Source: Mucilaginibacter sp. SG564
Lineage (GTDB): Bacteria > Bacteroidota > Bacteroidia > Sphingobacteriales > Sphingobacteriaceae
Length of the DNA stretch: 64,000 nucleotides
Assembly (NCBI RefSeq): GCF_013149275.1
Contig: NZ_JABGNA010000008.1
Coordinates: 367,131 to 431,130, forward strand
Direction: 5' to 3'
The position numbers were made by a program, and so were the translations under genes. Below, piece by piece: positions 46,169 through 55,590 of the stretch (its first letter is position 1; each line of letters starts with the position of its first letter). Below the pieces are notes generated by a model. It saw nothing but the letters and a program-made list of their open reading frames with translations, was not told the origin of the DNA and ran no database searches.

Positions 46169-47413
46169 ATGCTTAAAAATTATTTCAAAATAGCCATAGC
46201 GGTATTAAGGCGCAGAAAGTTCTTCACCTTTATCAGTCTGTTTGGCATTAGTTTAACACTTACGGTATTGATGGTGCTTGCCGCTTTTATTGAAAAGGTT
46301 ACCAACCCGGTTTATCCGGGCGATAAAAATAGCCGGTCGCTGTATATCAAACGGTTAACCTACACCTCAAAAAAAGGATGGATAAATAGTGGTGGCTCCT
46401 CCTTTTATTTTTTAACCCATTATGCTGGCAGTTTAAAAACGCGGGTTAAAATGGCTATTGTTTCCAGCAATACTTCATCAAATGCGTATGTGAATAACAA
46501 AAAAATAGTGATCGACATGAAGTACACCAATGCCGATTTGTGGAATATTGCTAATTATCAGTTTATAGAAGGAAAGCCATTTACCCCCGACCAAATTAAC
46601 AAAGCCGACCGTGTAGCCGTAATCTCCGAGCGTACCCGGAACGAATATTTTGGCGATGCTGTTACCGTAGTTGGTAAATACATTGAAGCTGATAATATAA
46701 GCTATCGGATAACAGGTGTAATTAAAAACGTGCCAGAGATTGAGGAAGTTTTTTATGCCAATATGTTTTTGCCTTATACTGTAGCTAAGAGTGATTACCG
46801 GAATAAGGACTTTTGGGGCGATTACTCCGCGATATTACTTGCGCCATCTGAACAACTGGTAACGAAGATGCACACCGAGTACGAGCAAATGGTTACCCGG
46901 ATACCCATACCCGATAACATGAAAAAGGATTTTGATACCCTGCATTCCGATGCCGACACATACTTTGAAACCTTTACCCGCGGTTTTTTTGGCAATGCCG
47001 ATAATGCAGGTTATGCACGCTTTTTGCTTTTTATGAGCCTGTTTGTTTTGTTGTTTATGTTGCTGCCCACCGTAAACCTGGTTAATGTAAACATCACCCG
47101 CATCATGGAGCGCTCGTCTGAAATTGGTGTGCGCAAGGCTTTCGGGGCTTCATCAAAAACATTGGTTTACCAGTTTATTACAGAAAATATCATACTCACC
47201 ATATTGGGCGGTATTATTGGTGTTATACTGACCATAATTATTTTACAGGTTATTAACAGCAGCGGATTTATACCTGATCTTGATCTCACTATCAATCCCG
47301 TGGTATTACTGTATAGTTTACTGGCTTGCTTGTTTTTTGGCCTGTTATCCGGCGTGTATCCAGCCTGGCGAATGTCAAGACTTAATGTGGTAACCGCCTT
47401 AAAGGCGCAATAA
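46169..47413 (+). CDS. FtsX/MacB-type ABC permease 1
   Basis: 414 residues. Helix near 20-40, large periplasmic MacB_PCD domain, then three helices. I-G-V-R-K-A-F-G-A-S is the coupling motif. Starts 23 bp after the ATPase. Works with the next gene as a heterodimer. Confidence 0.93.
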   Translation: MLKNYFKIAIAVLRRRKFFTFISLFGISLTLTVLMVLAAFIEKVTNPVYPGDKNSRSLYIKRLTYTSKKGWINSGGSSFYFLTHYAGSLKTRVKMAIVSSNTSSNAYVNNKKIVIDMKYTNADLWNIANYQFIEGKPFTPDQINKADRVAVISERTRNEYFGDAVTVVGKYIEADNISYRITGVIKNVPEIEEVFYANMFLPYTVAKSDYRNKDFWGDYSAILLAPSEQLVTKMHTEYEQMVTRIPIPDNMKKDFDTLHSDADTYFETFTRGFFGNADNAGYARFLLFMSLFVLLFMLLPTVNLVNVNITRIMERSSEIGVRKAFGASSKTLVYQFITENIILTILGGIIGVILTIIILQVINSSGFIPDLDLTINPVVLLYSLLACLFFGLLSGVYPAWRMSRLNVVTALKAQ

Positions 47414-47436
47414 TTAAACCTTTAATCAAAACTTTT

Positions 47437-48630
47437 ATGATAAAGCATTTATTCAAACTCATCTGGAATAAAAAGAAGCAAAACTTTTTATTGATCACCG
47501 AAATATTTATTTCGTTCCTGGTCATCTTTGGGGTGTTTACCTCCCTGGTCTATTATTACCGCAACTACAAAAAACCAATGGGCCTTACTTATAATAACGT
47601 TTGGGTTATTAATTTTCAAAACAACAAGCAGTTTCACACTACCGACTCCGTAACGCAGTATTACGCCACTCTGACTGCTATGCTCAAAAATATGCCGCAG
47701 ATAAAAACGCTCAGTTATGCATCAAGCAATATTCCGTTTACCAGTAGTACAAATACAACCAGGCTTATTTATAAGGGACGGGAAATAAGGCCCATTAACT
47801 TTTACCGTACTGGCGATAACTATCGTGAAGCTTTCAATATGAATTTATTGGAGGGCCGTTGGTTTAACCAGGATGACGTGGTAAGCATCAATAGGTCGGT
47901 AGTTATCAATGCTTCGCTTAGGGAAAGTTTATTTGGAAATGGCCGGGCCTTAGGGCAATTAATAGACGATAGCCAGGACGATAAACATGTTAGAAAGATA
48001 AAAGTAATAGGTGTTGTGCAGGATGTTAAAGACAAGGGCGACTATTTACCATCGGGTATGGCTATGTACAATCGTGTAGATACCGGCGACATGCGCTATA
48101 TAAGTAAGTTGGTCATCAAAGTATCGCCCGATGCAGATGCGGCTTTTGAGAGCAAATTGTATAAAACCGTGGCCAGCTATATGAAGGAAGCATCGGTAGA
48201 GATAGAGCATTTTTCAAAGAAACGGGAAAGCACCAACAGGAGTACTTTAATCCCCATCATCATATTCTCTATTGTAGCCGCTTTTCTTATTATCAATGTA
48301 TCATTGGGTATTTTTGGCGTGTTATGGTATAATATCAACCGTCGCCGGGGCGAGATTGGGCTGCGCAGGGCAGTAGGAGCGTCAGGCGGCGCGGTTTCAT
48401 CACAGTTGATCACCGAATCGTTGATATTGACCACTCTATCTTTAATTATCGGTGTGTTTTTTGCCGTGCAGTTCCCTTTACTTAATGTGTTTAATATGGA
48501 GGCGGGCATTTATGTAACCGCCATATTCCTGGCTATCCTGTTCATTTACACGCTGGTATTACTGTGCTCGTTATACCCGGGCAGGCAGGCCGCGGCAATT
48601 TACCCGGCGGTGGCTTTACATGAAGAATAA
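47437..48630 (+). CDS. FtsX/MacB-type ABC permease 2
   Basis: 397 residues. Same four-helix plan; coupling motif I-G-L-R-R-A-V-G-A-S-G-G. 23 bp after permease 1. The two permeases differ clearly, so the pair is probably asymmetric. Confidence 0.93.
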   Translation: MIKHLFKLIWNKKKQNFLLITEIFISFLVIFGVFTSLVYYYRNYKKPMGLTYNNVWVINFQNNKQFHTTDSVTQYYATLTAMLKNMPQIKTLSYASSNIPFTSSTNTTRLIYKGREIRPINFYRTGDNYREAFNMNLLEGRWFNQDDVVSINRSVVINASLRESLFGNGRALGQLIDDSQDDKHVRKIKVIGVVQDVKDKGDYLPSGMAMYNRVDTGDMRYISKLVIKVSPDADAAFESKLYKTVASYMKEASVEIEHFSKKRESTNRSTLIPIIIFSIVAAFLIINVSLGIFGVLWYNINRRRGEIGLRRAVGASGGAVSSQLITESLILTTLSLIIGVFFAVQFPLLNVFNMEAGIYVTAIFLAILFIYTLVLLCSLYPGRQAAAIYPAVALHEE

Positions 48631-48651
48631 TTACGATATTAACCTGCTGTT

Positions 48652-50025
48652 ATGATATTGGTTATTGATGATGATTTAGCGGTACGCACCTCGCTGGTAT
48701 TGTTGCTCAAAGGCGAAGGCTATGATGTGCAGTGTACCGAAGGTCCGGCCGAAGCATTGAAAGCTATCCGGAAGCAAAATCCGGAGCTCATTATACTCGA
48801 TCTTAATTTTTCTATAGATACATCCGGTCGGGAAGGGCTTGATCTGCTGGCTAAAATAAAACAAATCAACAGCAGTATACCCGTGATACTGATAACCGGC
48901 TGGGGCAGTATTGAACTGGCGGTAGCCGGTATGAAAATAGGCGCCAGCGACTTTATCAATAAACCCTGGAGCAACGAACACCTGGTGCAATCGGTAAAAA
49001 CCCTGCTCGATCTGCAGGATAATAAAGCCGGTCACCGCACCCGCTCACAGCTCGACAAAAGCTACAACTTTCAGCACATTATAGGGCATGACCCTAAAAT
49101 GCTGGATATACTGGAAACCATTGGCCGCGTAGCTCAAACCGATGCTTCGGTACTCATCATGGGTGAAAGCGGAACGGGTAAGGAACTGATTGCCGAAGCT
49201 ATCCATCAAAACAGCCTGCGCCGTAACAAGCCATTTATCAAGGTTAATCTGGGCGGCATCAGCACCTCGTTGTTTGAAAGCGAGATGTTCGGCCATATCC
49301 GCGGGGCGTTTACCGATGCCCGGTTTGACAGGATCGGTCGTTTTGAAATGGCCAACAAAGGCACCATATTTTTGGATGAGATTGGTGATCTGGATGCCAG
49401 CAGCCAGGTAAAACTGCTGCGCGTATTGCAGGACCGTACCTACGAGGTGCTGGGCAGCAGCCGCACTAAAACAGTTGATGTACGTATTGTCTGCGCTACC
49501 AACAAAAACCTGAACGACATGGTGAGCAAGGGTACTTTCCGCGAAGATCTGCTTTACCGCATCAACCTCATCACGGTTTACCTGCCCGCCCTGCGCGACA
49601 GGCCAAAGGACATCCCTTTACTGGTGGAGTTTTTTATCAATAACTTAAAAGATATTTATAATCGGCCAAAGCTATCCGTAGCGCCGGCCGCTATGAAATG
49701 GTTGCAGCAATTACCGCTGCCCGGCAATATCAGGCAATTGAAAAACCTGGTGGAGCGCTCTATCCTGGTGAGTAAAAAAGATGAACTTGGTATTGATGAT
49801 TTCCGCTCACAGCTGGAGCTATCGCCGGTAAAAAAAGGTAATATGCAGCTGCCCGGTGTAGGGACCCTCACACTGGAAGAGGTAGAGGTAGAGATGATCA
49901 AACGCGCTATGGATCACCATAAAAATAAAATAAGCCGGGCCGCCGCCGCGCTGGGCCTCACACGCAGCGCCCTTTACCGCCGCCTGGATAAATACCAGAT
50001 CCCTTACGATGAAGCTGAGGACTAA
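48652..50025 (+). CDS. NtrC-type sigma-54-dependent response regulator
   Basis: 457 residues. Receiver with D50 phospho-site (I-I-L-D-L-N-F) and K104-P; AAA+ domain with Walker A G171-E-S-G-T-G-K-E, sigma-54 loop G-A-F-T-D-A at 218-223 (a natural GAFTGA variant), Walker B T-I-F-L-D-E; C-terminal Fis-type HTH (S-R-A-A-A-A-L-G-L-T-R-S-A-L-Y-R-R-L). Its kinase follows with a 17-bp overlap. Expected to activate the promoter at 42505. Confidence 0.95.
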   Translation: MILVIDDDLAVRTSLVLLLKGEGYDVQCTEGPAEALKAIRKQNPELIILDLNFSIDTSGREGLDLLAKIKQINSSIPVILITGWGSIELAVAGMKIGASDFINKPWSNEHLVQSVKTLLDLQDNKAGHRTRSQLDKSYNFQHIIGHDPKMLDILETIGRVAQTDASVLIMGESGTGKELIAEAIHQNSLRRNKPFIKVNLGGISTSLFESEMFGHIRGAFTDARFDRIGRFEMANKGTIFLDEIGDLDASSQVKLLRVLQDRTYEVLGSSRTKTVDVRIVCATNKNLNDMVSKGTFREDLLYRINLITVYLPALRDRPKDIPLLVEFFINNLKDIYNRPKLSVAPAAMKWLQQLPLPGNIRQLKNLVERSILVSKKDELGIDDFRSQLELSPVKKGNMQLPGVGTLTLEEVEVEMIKRAMDHHKNKISRAAAALGLTRSALYRRLDKYQIPYDEAED

Positions 50026-51310
50026 ATATATTTTATTTGTGGTTACCCTGCACCTGTTAACACTGGTGCTCACTTACTTTATTTTTAACGATAATAAGCT
50101 ATTCTTCATTGCCTCAGAGGTTGTTGTCATCATTTCGGCCATCATAGCCTGGCAGCTTTACCGCCAGTTGATACAACCGCTAAAACTGTTAATGCAGGGC
50201 GTAGATGCCATTAAGGATAAGGATTTTAACGTAAAACTAATCTCCACCGGTAAACATGAGGTTGATGAACTGATTGGGGTATATAACCGGATGATGGATG
50301 AGTTAAGAAAGGAGCGTACCATGCAGGAACAGCAGCATTTTTTTTTAGAAAAACTGATATATACATCCCCAACGGGCATCATCATTCTGGATTATGATAA
50401 CCGTATACAACAGGTAAATCCCAAGGCGCTGCAACTGCTGTCGGTTAATGAGGAAGCCCTAAAGGGACACTCCATTTATGAATTAGAGCATCCACTGATA
50501 CAACAGATCCGGAACTTACAGTCGGGCGACACGGTTGTGGCCCGGGTTGATGGTGTAAGTTCCTTTAAACTGCAAAAATCACACTTTGTGGATAGGGGAT
50601 TCTCGCGCCATTTTATCATGATCGAAGACCTGACCGCCGAGATCCTGGCCGCCGAGAAACAGGTGTACGGCAAGGTGATCAGGATGATGGCACACGAAGT
50701 TAATAATACTATTGGTCCGGTGAATTCCATTATGCAGTCGGCTATGCATACCGATCAGCTTTGGGAGGGTCATGAATTTGATGTGCTGAAAGATGCCCTG
50801 CAGGTAGCTATGGACCGAAACCAGAACCTGAACCATTTTATGCGCAATTTTGCCGATCTGGTAAAACTGCCCCCGGCCAACAAGCAACCCGTTGTACTGC
50901 AAAAAATAATCAATTCGGTAGCGGCTCTCATGAGCGCCAAAGCCCGCGAAAACGACGTGGTATTTGAGTTGGAGCTACCCGCAGATGATATCCACCTCAA
51001 AGCCGACGAACAGCAATTAGAGCAGGCATTCATCAATATTGTAAAAAACGCGGTGGAAGCTATAGAGGATGGGGGTACCGTGAAATTTACCATCATCCCC
51101 GCCAAACGCTTACTGCTCATCACCGATACAGGCAAAGGCATTAGCGCCAGCGAGCATACCGGCCTCTTCTCCCCATTTTTCAGCACCAAAAAAGACGGGC
51201 AGGGGATAGGTCTTACCCTGGTGCGGGAGATATTGCTCAACCACGGCTTCGAATTCAGCCTCAAAACTGTGGCTGATAAACAAACGGAGTTTAGGATACA
51301 TTATAGTTAA
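50009..51310 (+). CDS. NtrB/NtrY-like sensor histidine kinase
   Basis: 433 residues; the ATG lies within the last codons of the regulator gene (overlap 50009-50025). Two helices (about 8-26 and 31-51) with almost no periplasmic loop, HAMP (~52-105), PAS (~112-205), H-box M-A-H229-E-V-N-N-T-I-G-P, N-box F-I-N-I-V-K-N-A-V-E-A, G1 D-T-G-K-G-I-S, G2 G-I-G-L-T-L-V. The missing periplasmic domain suggests it senses membrane stress or a cytoplasmic cue. Confidence 0.94.
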   Translation: MKLRTKYILFVVTLHLLTLVLTYFIFNDNKLFFIASEVVVIISAIIAWQLYRQLIQPLKLLMQGVDAIKDKDFNVKLISTGKHEVDELIGVYNRMMDELRKERTMQEQQHFFLEKLIYTSPTGIIILDYDNRIQQVNPKALQLLSVNEEALKGHSIYELEHPLIQQIRNLQSGDTVVARVDGVSSFKLQKSHFVDRGFSRHFIMIEDLTAEILAAEKQVYGKVIRMMAHEVNNTIGPVNSIMQSAMHTDQLWEGHEFDVLKDALQVAMDRNQNLNHFMRNFADLVKLPPANKQPVVLQKIINSVAALMSAKARENDVVFELELPADDIHLKADEQQLEQAFINIVKNAVEAIEDGGTVKFTIIPAKRLLLITDTGKGISASEHTGLFSPFFSTKKDGQGIGLTLVREILLNHGFEFSLKTVADKQTEFRIHYS

Positions 51311-51411
51311 GGCATCTGTTTAAAGGGAGACACATGTGATGTGCCTCTACGAAAAAGAAAATTGTAGAGACGCATTACATGCATCTTTTTGTTAATTCAC
51401 TCTCCACAGTC

Positions 51412-51465
51412 GTCCGGCTCCAGCCGAGTGACGATTATCAACAGGTCGCCGGCCTGCGATTCAAA
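51412..51465 (-). repeat. Dispersed ~55-bp element related to 8802-8860
   Basis: The minus strand carries TTTGAATCGCAGG, then a TCG[TC]nACTCGGC...GGAGCC block, as at 8802-8860 on plus. A CTCGGCTTGAGCCGAG palindrome follows at about 51513-51528. No gene seen in 51311-51781. Confidence 0.6.
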
Positions 51466-51556
51466 CATAACCTTGCTTTTTACGGCGGCCAGAGGCCGGG
51501 TAATAATGGTCACTCGGCTTGAGCCGAGCGACTGCATAGGGGGTAATTACCTCCAC

Positions 51557-51643
51557 GTCATTGCGAGCGTAGCGTGGCAATCCCCAATTAGCAGGGCCGT
51601 TCTGTAAGTAGGGGATTGCCACGTCGTTCCTCCTCGCAATGAC
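51557..51643. repeat. REP-like palindrome, family GTCATTGCGAG
   Basis: GTCATTGCGAGCGTAGCGTG at left, CACGTCGTTCCTCCTCGCAA then TGAC at right. Confidence 0.85.
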
Positions 51644-51781
51644 GGATAGTTTTATGGTCGAAAAGAGGCCAACCCACCATGCTTCGACGATGCTCAGCAT
51701 GACAGCTTTTTCTCTTTTTCCACCCCAAATATTTTTATTAGCTGAATCCTTTTAGTAACGTTGTAATACCAATTCACAACT

Positions 51782-53452
51782 ATGCAAAGGCGACACTTTT
51801 TAAAACTTTCTTCAGCGGCCACCGCGGCTGTACTCTTTAGCAGGATCACGCATGCTACATCAACCCAAACCACTGCCATCAACGCTCCCGACGAGGTGTG
51901 GGCGCAATCTGGCGAGGAATGGTTTCAGTTGAAAGGCAGCAATGGCTCATCGTTTACTTATAAAGATATCAGCGTTAGTTTTAAAACTACGGGTAATGCC
52001 AGAGGTGTGTTTGTAAACTCGCCAACACAGCAACTCAACGCGGTTCGGCTGAAATGGAAGCATCACCTGAGTCCCAATTCCAAATTCCTGGGCGACCATT
52101 GGGAACGCTCTTATGGAGACCTGCAATGGAAAACTAATCCGGATAAGGTTAAAAATCCATGGTATGTAATTATCCATGATGATAAACAAACGGCCTGTTT
52201 CGGCGTAAAAACCGGTTGCAAAGCTATTTGCTGGTGGGGATTGACCAACGATAGCCTGGAACTTACTTTAGATACGCACTCCGGCGGTAACGGGGTATTA
52301 TTAGGTTCGCGCCAGTTGCATGCTGCCGATATTATTACTACCGACGGTCGTCCTGGTGAGAACGCTTTTTATACCACCCGCAGGTTTTGCGGTATGATGT
52401 GCCCCAATCCGCGCTTACCCAAGCAGCCGGCTTATGGTATTAACGACTGGTATTTCGCCTACGGCAATAACTCGTTTGATCTGATCAAGAAAACAACGGC
52501 CATGATGGCCGACCTGGTGACCGATACCCATAACCGCCCGTTTTCGGTAGTGGACGCGGGCTGGGCAACCTATTCGCCCTTATTGCCGGGCGATGGCGGC
52601 TGGAACGATGATTTCTCGAAGCCTAACGATAAGTTTAAAGATATGCACCTGCTGGCCAACGAGATTAAGCAGTTGGGCATGCGCCCCGGCTTGTGGATGC
52701 GCCCGCTTTGTGCCCGTCATGATGAAAAAGCCAGTTTGCTGGCACCTAAAATACCAGGCCGCGACGATCCGAAAAACCCGGTACTTGATCCTACCATCCC
52801 CGAAAATATAGCTCGCATTAAGCATAATTTTGATGTGTACAAGCAATGGGGCTATGATATGGTTAAGCATGATTTCAGCACCTACGATATTACCGGCAGA
52901 TGGGGTGCCGGTATGAAGGACAGCATCACCGCGCCTGGCTGGAATTTTAACGACCGCAGCCGAACCACCGCCGAAATCATTAACGACCTTTACGCCGCCA
53001 TACGCCAGGCTGCCGGCGATGGCATCTACATTATAGGCTGCAATACCATGAGCCATCTATCCGCAAGGGTATTTGAAATGTGCCGCATTGGCGATGATAC
53101 CAGCGGCCATGAATGGGAACGTACCCGTAAAATGGGGGTGAATACATTGGCTTTCCGTTTGCCGCAACATGATAAATTTTACGCTGTAGATGGCGATTGT
53201 GTGGGGCTTACCAAAGATATTTCCTGGGAACGCAACAAGCAATGGCTGGAGCTGCTGGCCGGAAGCGGTGCGCCGCTCTTTATATCGGCCCAACCCGAAG
53301 CCCTCGGCACGGAGCAAAAAGCGGCCATCAAACAAGCCTTTGCCCAGGCCGCCAAACCCCAACCCATCGGCGAACCCCTGGACTGGATGACCAATACGCA
53401 ACCCCAAAAATGGAAACTAAACGGTAAAACGGTGGAGTTTGACTGGAAGTAA
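51782..53452 (+). CDS. Tat-exported alpha-galactosidase-like glycoside hydrolase (GH-D clan, GH36/GH27-like)
   Basis: 556 residues. Twin arginine Q-R3-R4-H-F-L-K. N-terminal beta domain, then a TIM barrel with V-V-D-A-G-W, L-W-M-R-P-L, probable nucleophile D364 (M-V-K-H-D-F) and acid/base candidate D438/D439 (R-I-G-D-D-T-S-G-H-E-W). Releases terminal galactose or a similar sugar in the periplasm. With the GH110-like enzyme at 9039 it gives two predicted alpha-galactosidases. The exact family is uncertain. Confidence 0.82.
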   Translation: MQRRHFLKLSSAATAAVLFSRITHATSTQTTAINAPDEVWAQSGEEWFQLKGSNGSSFTYKDISVSFKTTGNARGVFVNSPTQQLNAVRLKWKHHLSPNSKFLGDHWERSYGDLQWKTNPDKVKNPWYVIIHDDKQTACFGVKTGCKAICWWGLTNDSLELTLDTHSGGNGVLLGSRQLHAADIITTDGRPGENAFYTTRRFCGMMCPNPRLPKQPAYGINDWYFAYGNNSFDLIKKTTAMMADLVTDTHNRPFSVVDAGWATYSPLLPGDGGWNDDFSKPNDKFKDMHLLANEIKQLGMRPGLWMRPLCARHDEKASLLAPKIPGRDDPKNPVLDPTIPENIARIKHNFDVYKQWGYDMVKHDFSTYDITGRWGAGMKDSITAPGWNFNDRSRTTAEIINDLYAAIRQAAGDGIYIIGCNTMSHLSARVFEMCRIGDDTSGHEWERTRKMGVNTLAFRLPQHDKFYAVDGDCVGLTKDISWERNKQWLELLAGSGAPLFISAQPEALGTEQKAAIKQAFAQAAKPQPIGEPLDWMTNTQPQKWKLNGKTVEFDWK

Positions 53453-53512
53453 TTTAATTATTGAATTATTGAGTTAGTGAATTAGTGATTGAAATTATTT
53501 AGGTCTTCCTCC

Positions 53513-53767
53513 GTCAGCAGATAAGCTTCGGGCGAAAAACGGGCAGAACAATGATGGGCGGTGCGGTTGCAAGGACATAGCGAACCTTACCTGAAGTATG
53601 GGTGATGAGCGAACGAAGTAGAGGTAAGGTTTAGCAGTCCGTGGTTCTGATCGTTTTGCAGGGCAATGGCCTGTGCGCAAAGAAGCCTCTCTGCTGAAAG
53701 CCCTTTGGTTACTTTGTGGCTACAAAGTAACTGGCCCTCCCGCGGCCAAGAGCGGGTATACGCCAGG
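53513..53767 (-). repeat. Dispersed ~255-bp element, copy B (inverted)
   Basis: Complement of 18944-19197: the same GGCCAGTTACTTTGTAGCC core, the same ends, and a different central block, which here is itself a hairpin (AACCTTACCT...AGGTAAGGTT). Non-coding. Confidence 0.85.
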
Positions 53768-53840
53768 ATAGTTTCTGCGTTGCCACAAGATGCTTACTCT
53801 TTGATACTTCACAAATTTTTTCGTATATTTATACAAACTA

Positions 53841-53875
53841 CAGCCCGGTACTCTACACCCAAGAGCACCGGGCTG
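53841..53875 (+). terminator. GC-rich hairpin, possible terminator
   Basis: CAGCCCGGT and ACCGGGCTG stem with inner CTC/GAG pairing, then TTTGGTT. Weak T-run. Confidence 0.5.
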
Positions 53876-54176
53876 TTTGGTTAAAGAAAAAACAAGGTAA
53901 AAAATCAATCGTTTGACAGGTAGTTATTTGAAGGCCAATTTTTTGCTACTTTTTAAACCTTTCAAAACCCCTCAAAAATTTGTTAAAAAGTGTTAAAATG
54001 GGGTATTTTAAATGAAAAATGAGCTGTTTTTGAGCCTTTTTTACCCTGTTTTCTACTAAAAAAGTGTTAAAATTGAAGGTTTAAAAAGTTCCGGTGGAGC
54101 CAATCCGGTGTTTTTTATTTTATAAACAATGGAATTATTATCTTGTTCCACTTTTACATCACCCCGAAAATCTGCC
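53876..54176. other. AT-rich leader region
   Basis: No gene. Two copies of GTGTTAAAAT (53990 and 54064 areas) and several TTTTTGAGCC/CTCAAAAA-type words. Upstream of the DUF885-like lipoprotein. Confidence 0.4.
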
Positions 54177-55487
54177 ATGAAGAAATTACTGCTTTTTGCA
54201 CCTATATTGTTTATATTCTCGTGTAAAATGGATCCAGCCCGCGACCGTGAAAATCAAAAACTCAACAGCCTGGCTGCCAAATATGTAAAACTGGGGCTCA
54301 CCATAGGTCAGTATGATTCCGATTTTGTGGATGCATACTATGGGCCCGATTCGCTGAAAACCAAAACAGAGCCAGTCAAGGAGTTCCCGAAGGACAGCCT
54401 GCTGGCCGATGCCAATATTTTGATGAATGAGCTGAGGGCGGTATCGTCATCATCTGTAGTAGATTCCAATAAGTTACGTGCCGACTGGATGTCTGATCAG
54501 TTGCTGGCTTTTAGTCGCCGGATACGCATTTTTTCTGGCGAGGAACGCCCTTTTGATGAGGAATCACGTGAACTGTTTGGTGTAACGGCCCCGGTGTATA
54601 CCGAAGACTACTTTAAGGCCCAGATAGCCCAGCTGGACAGTATTTTACCCGGTAAAGGCCGCGTGAACGATCGATTCCAGAAGCTGGCTAATAAGTTCAT
54701 CATCCCCAAAGATAAACTCGACCCGGTAATTAAAGCAGCCATTGCCGAGGCTCGCAAACGCACGCTGGCACATTATAAACTGCCTGCTAACGAAACCTTT
54801 ACTCTGGAGTATGTAACCAACAAACCCTGGAGCGGTTACAACTGGTACAAGGGCGGCTATAAAAGCACCGTACAGATCAATACGGATTTAAAAATATTTA
54901 TCGATAGGGCAATTGACGTGGGCAGCCATGAAAGTTATCCCGGTCACCACGTGTACAATATGCTGCTGGAAAAGAATTTGTATCATGACAAAGGGTGGGT
55001 AGAGATCTCACTGTATCCGTTGTTTAGCCCGCAGTCGTTGATTGCAGAAGGGAGCGCTAATTATGGTATCGAGATGGCCTTCCCGGGAGATGAAAAGGTG
55101 AAATTTGCCAAGAGCGTGCTACTGCCGCTGGCTGGTTTAGATACGGCTGGTGTTGAACTGTATTTTAAGGCTTTAGCCATTAAGGGTAACCTGAACTATG
55201 CCCGTAACGAGGCCGCCAGGGGGCTGGTAAACAATACGATGTCACGTGACAAAGCCAGAACATACTTAACCAAATACTGCCTTATGAATGATGAAACAGC
55301 TGATAAATCGCTCAGCTTTATCAAAAAATACCGCAGCTATGTGATCAACTATAATTACGGATTGGACCTGGTGAAAAATTATGTTGAAGGTAACGGCGGC
55401 ACGGCCAAAGATCCTCAAAAACGCTGGGAATTATTTGGACAACTGCTAAGCCATGAGGTAGCGCCGGCGAGTTTGGTGAAAAAGTAG
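54177..55487 (+). CDS. DUF885-like metalloprotease-fold lipoprotein
   Basis: ATG 54177 (436 residues) gives a lipoprotein signal with lipobox I-F-S-C16; an upstream in-frame ATG at 54129 is less likely. H251-E-S-Y-P-G-H257-H258 matches the HEAYPGHH motif of DUF885, followed by E-G-S-A-N-Y-G, giving likely zinc ligands. Predicted periplasmic-face peptidase-like protein. DUF885 proteins are usually longer, so this is a short member. Confidence 0.78.
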   Translation: MKKLLLFAPILFIFSCKMDPARDRENQKLNSLAAKYVKLGLTIGQYDSDFVDAYYGPDSLKTKTEPVKEFPKDSLLADANILMNELRAVSSSSVVDSNKLRADWMSDQLLAFSRRIRIFSGEERPFDEESRELFGVTAPVYTEDYFKAQIAQLDSILPGKGRVNDRFQKLANKFIIPKDKLDPVIKAAIAEARKRTLAHYKLPANETFTLEYVTNKPWSGYNWYKGGYKSTVQINTDLKIFIDRAIDVGSHESYPGHHVYNMLLEKNLYHDKGWVEISLYPLFSPQSLIAEGSANYGIEMAFPGDEKVKFAKSVLLPLAGLDTAGVELYFKALAIKGNLNYARNEAARGLVNNTMSRDKARTYLTKYCLMNDETADKSLSFIKKYRSYVINYNYGLDLVKNYVEGNGGTAKDPQKRWELFGQLLSHEVAPASLVKK

Positions 55488-55590
55488 GGGCGGGTTTTGT
55501 CCTCAGCTGATCCCTCGGAAGGACATAAGTTTTTATAAAAAAATCGTTTATACTTCAATGGCTATTTAGCAGACCCTAAGAAGTCAAAAT

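Noticed and set aside
53495-53908. Short frames within dispersed element B
   Set aside because: Same reason as for copy A; the content follows palindromes, not codon structure.
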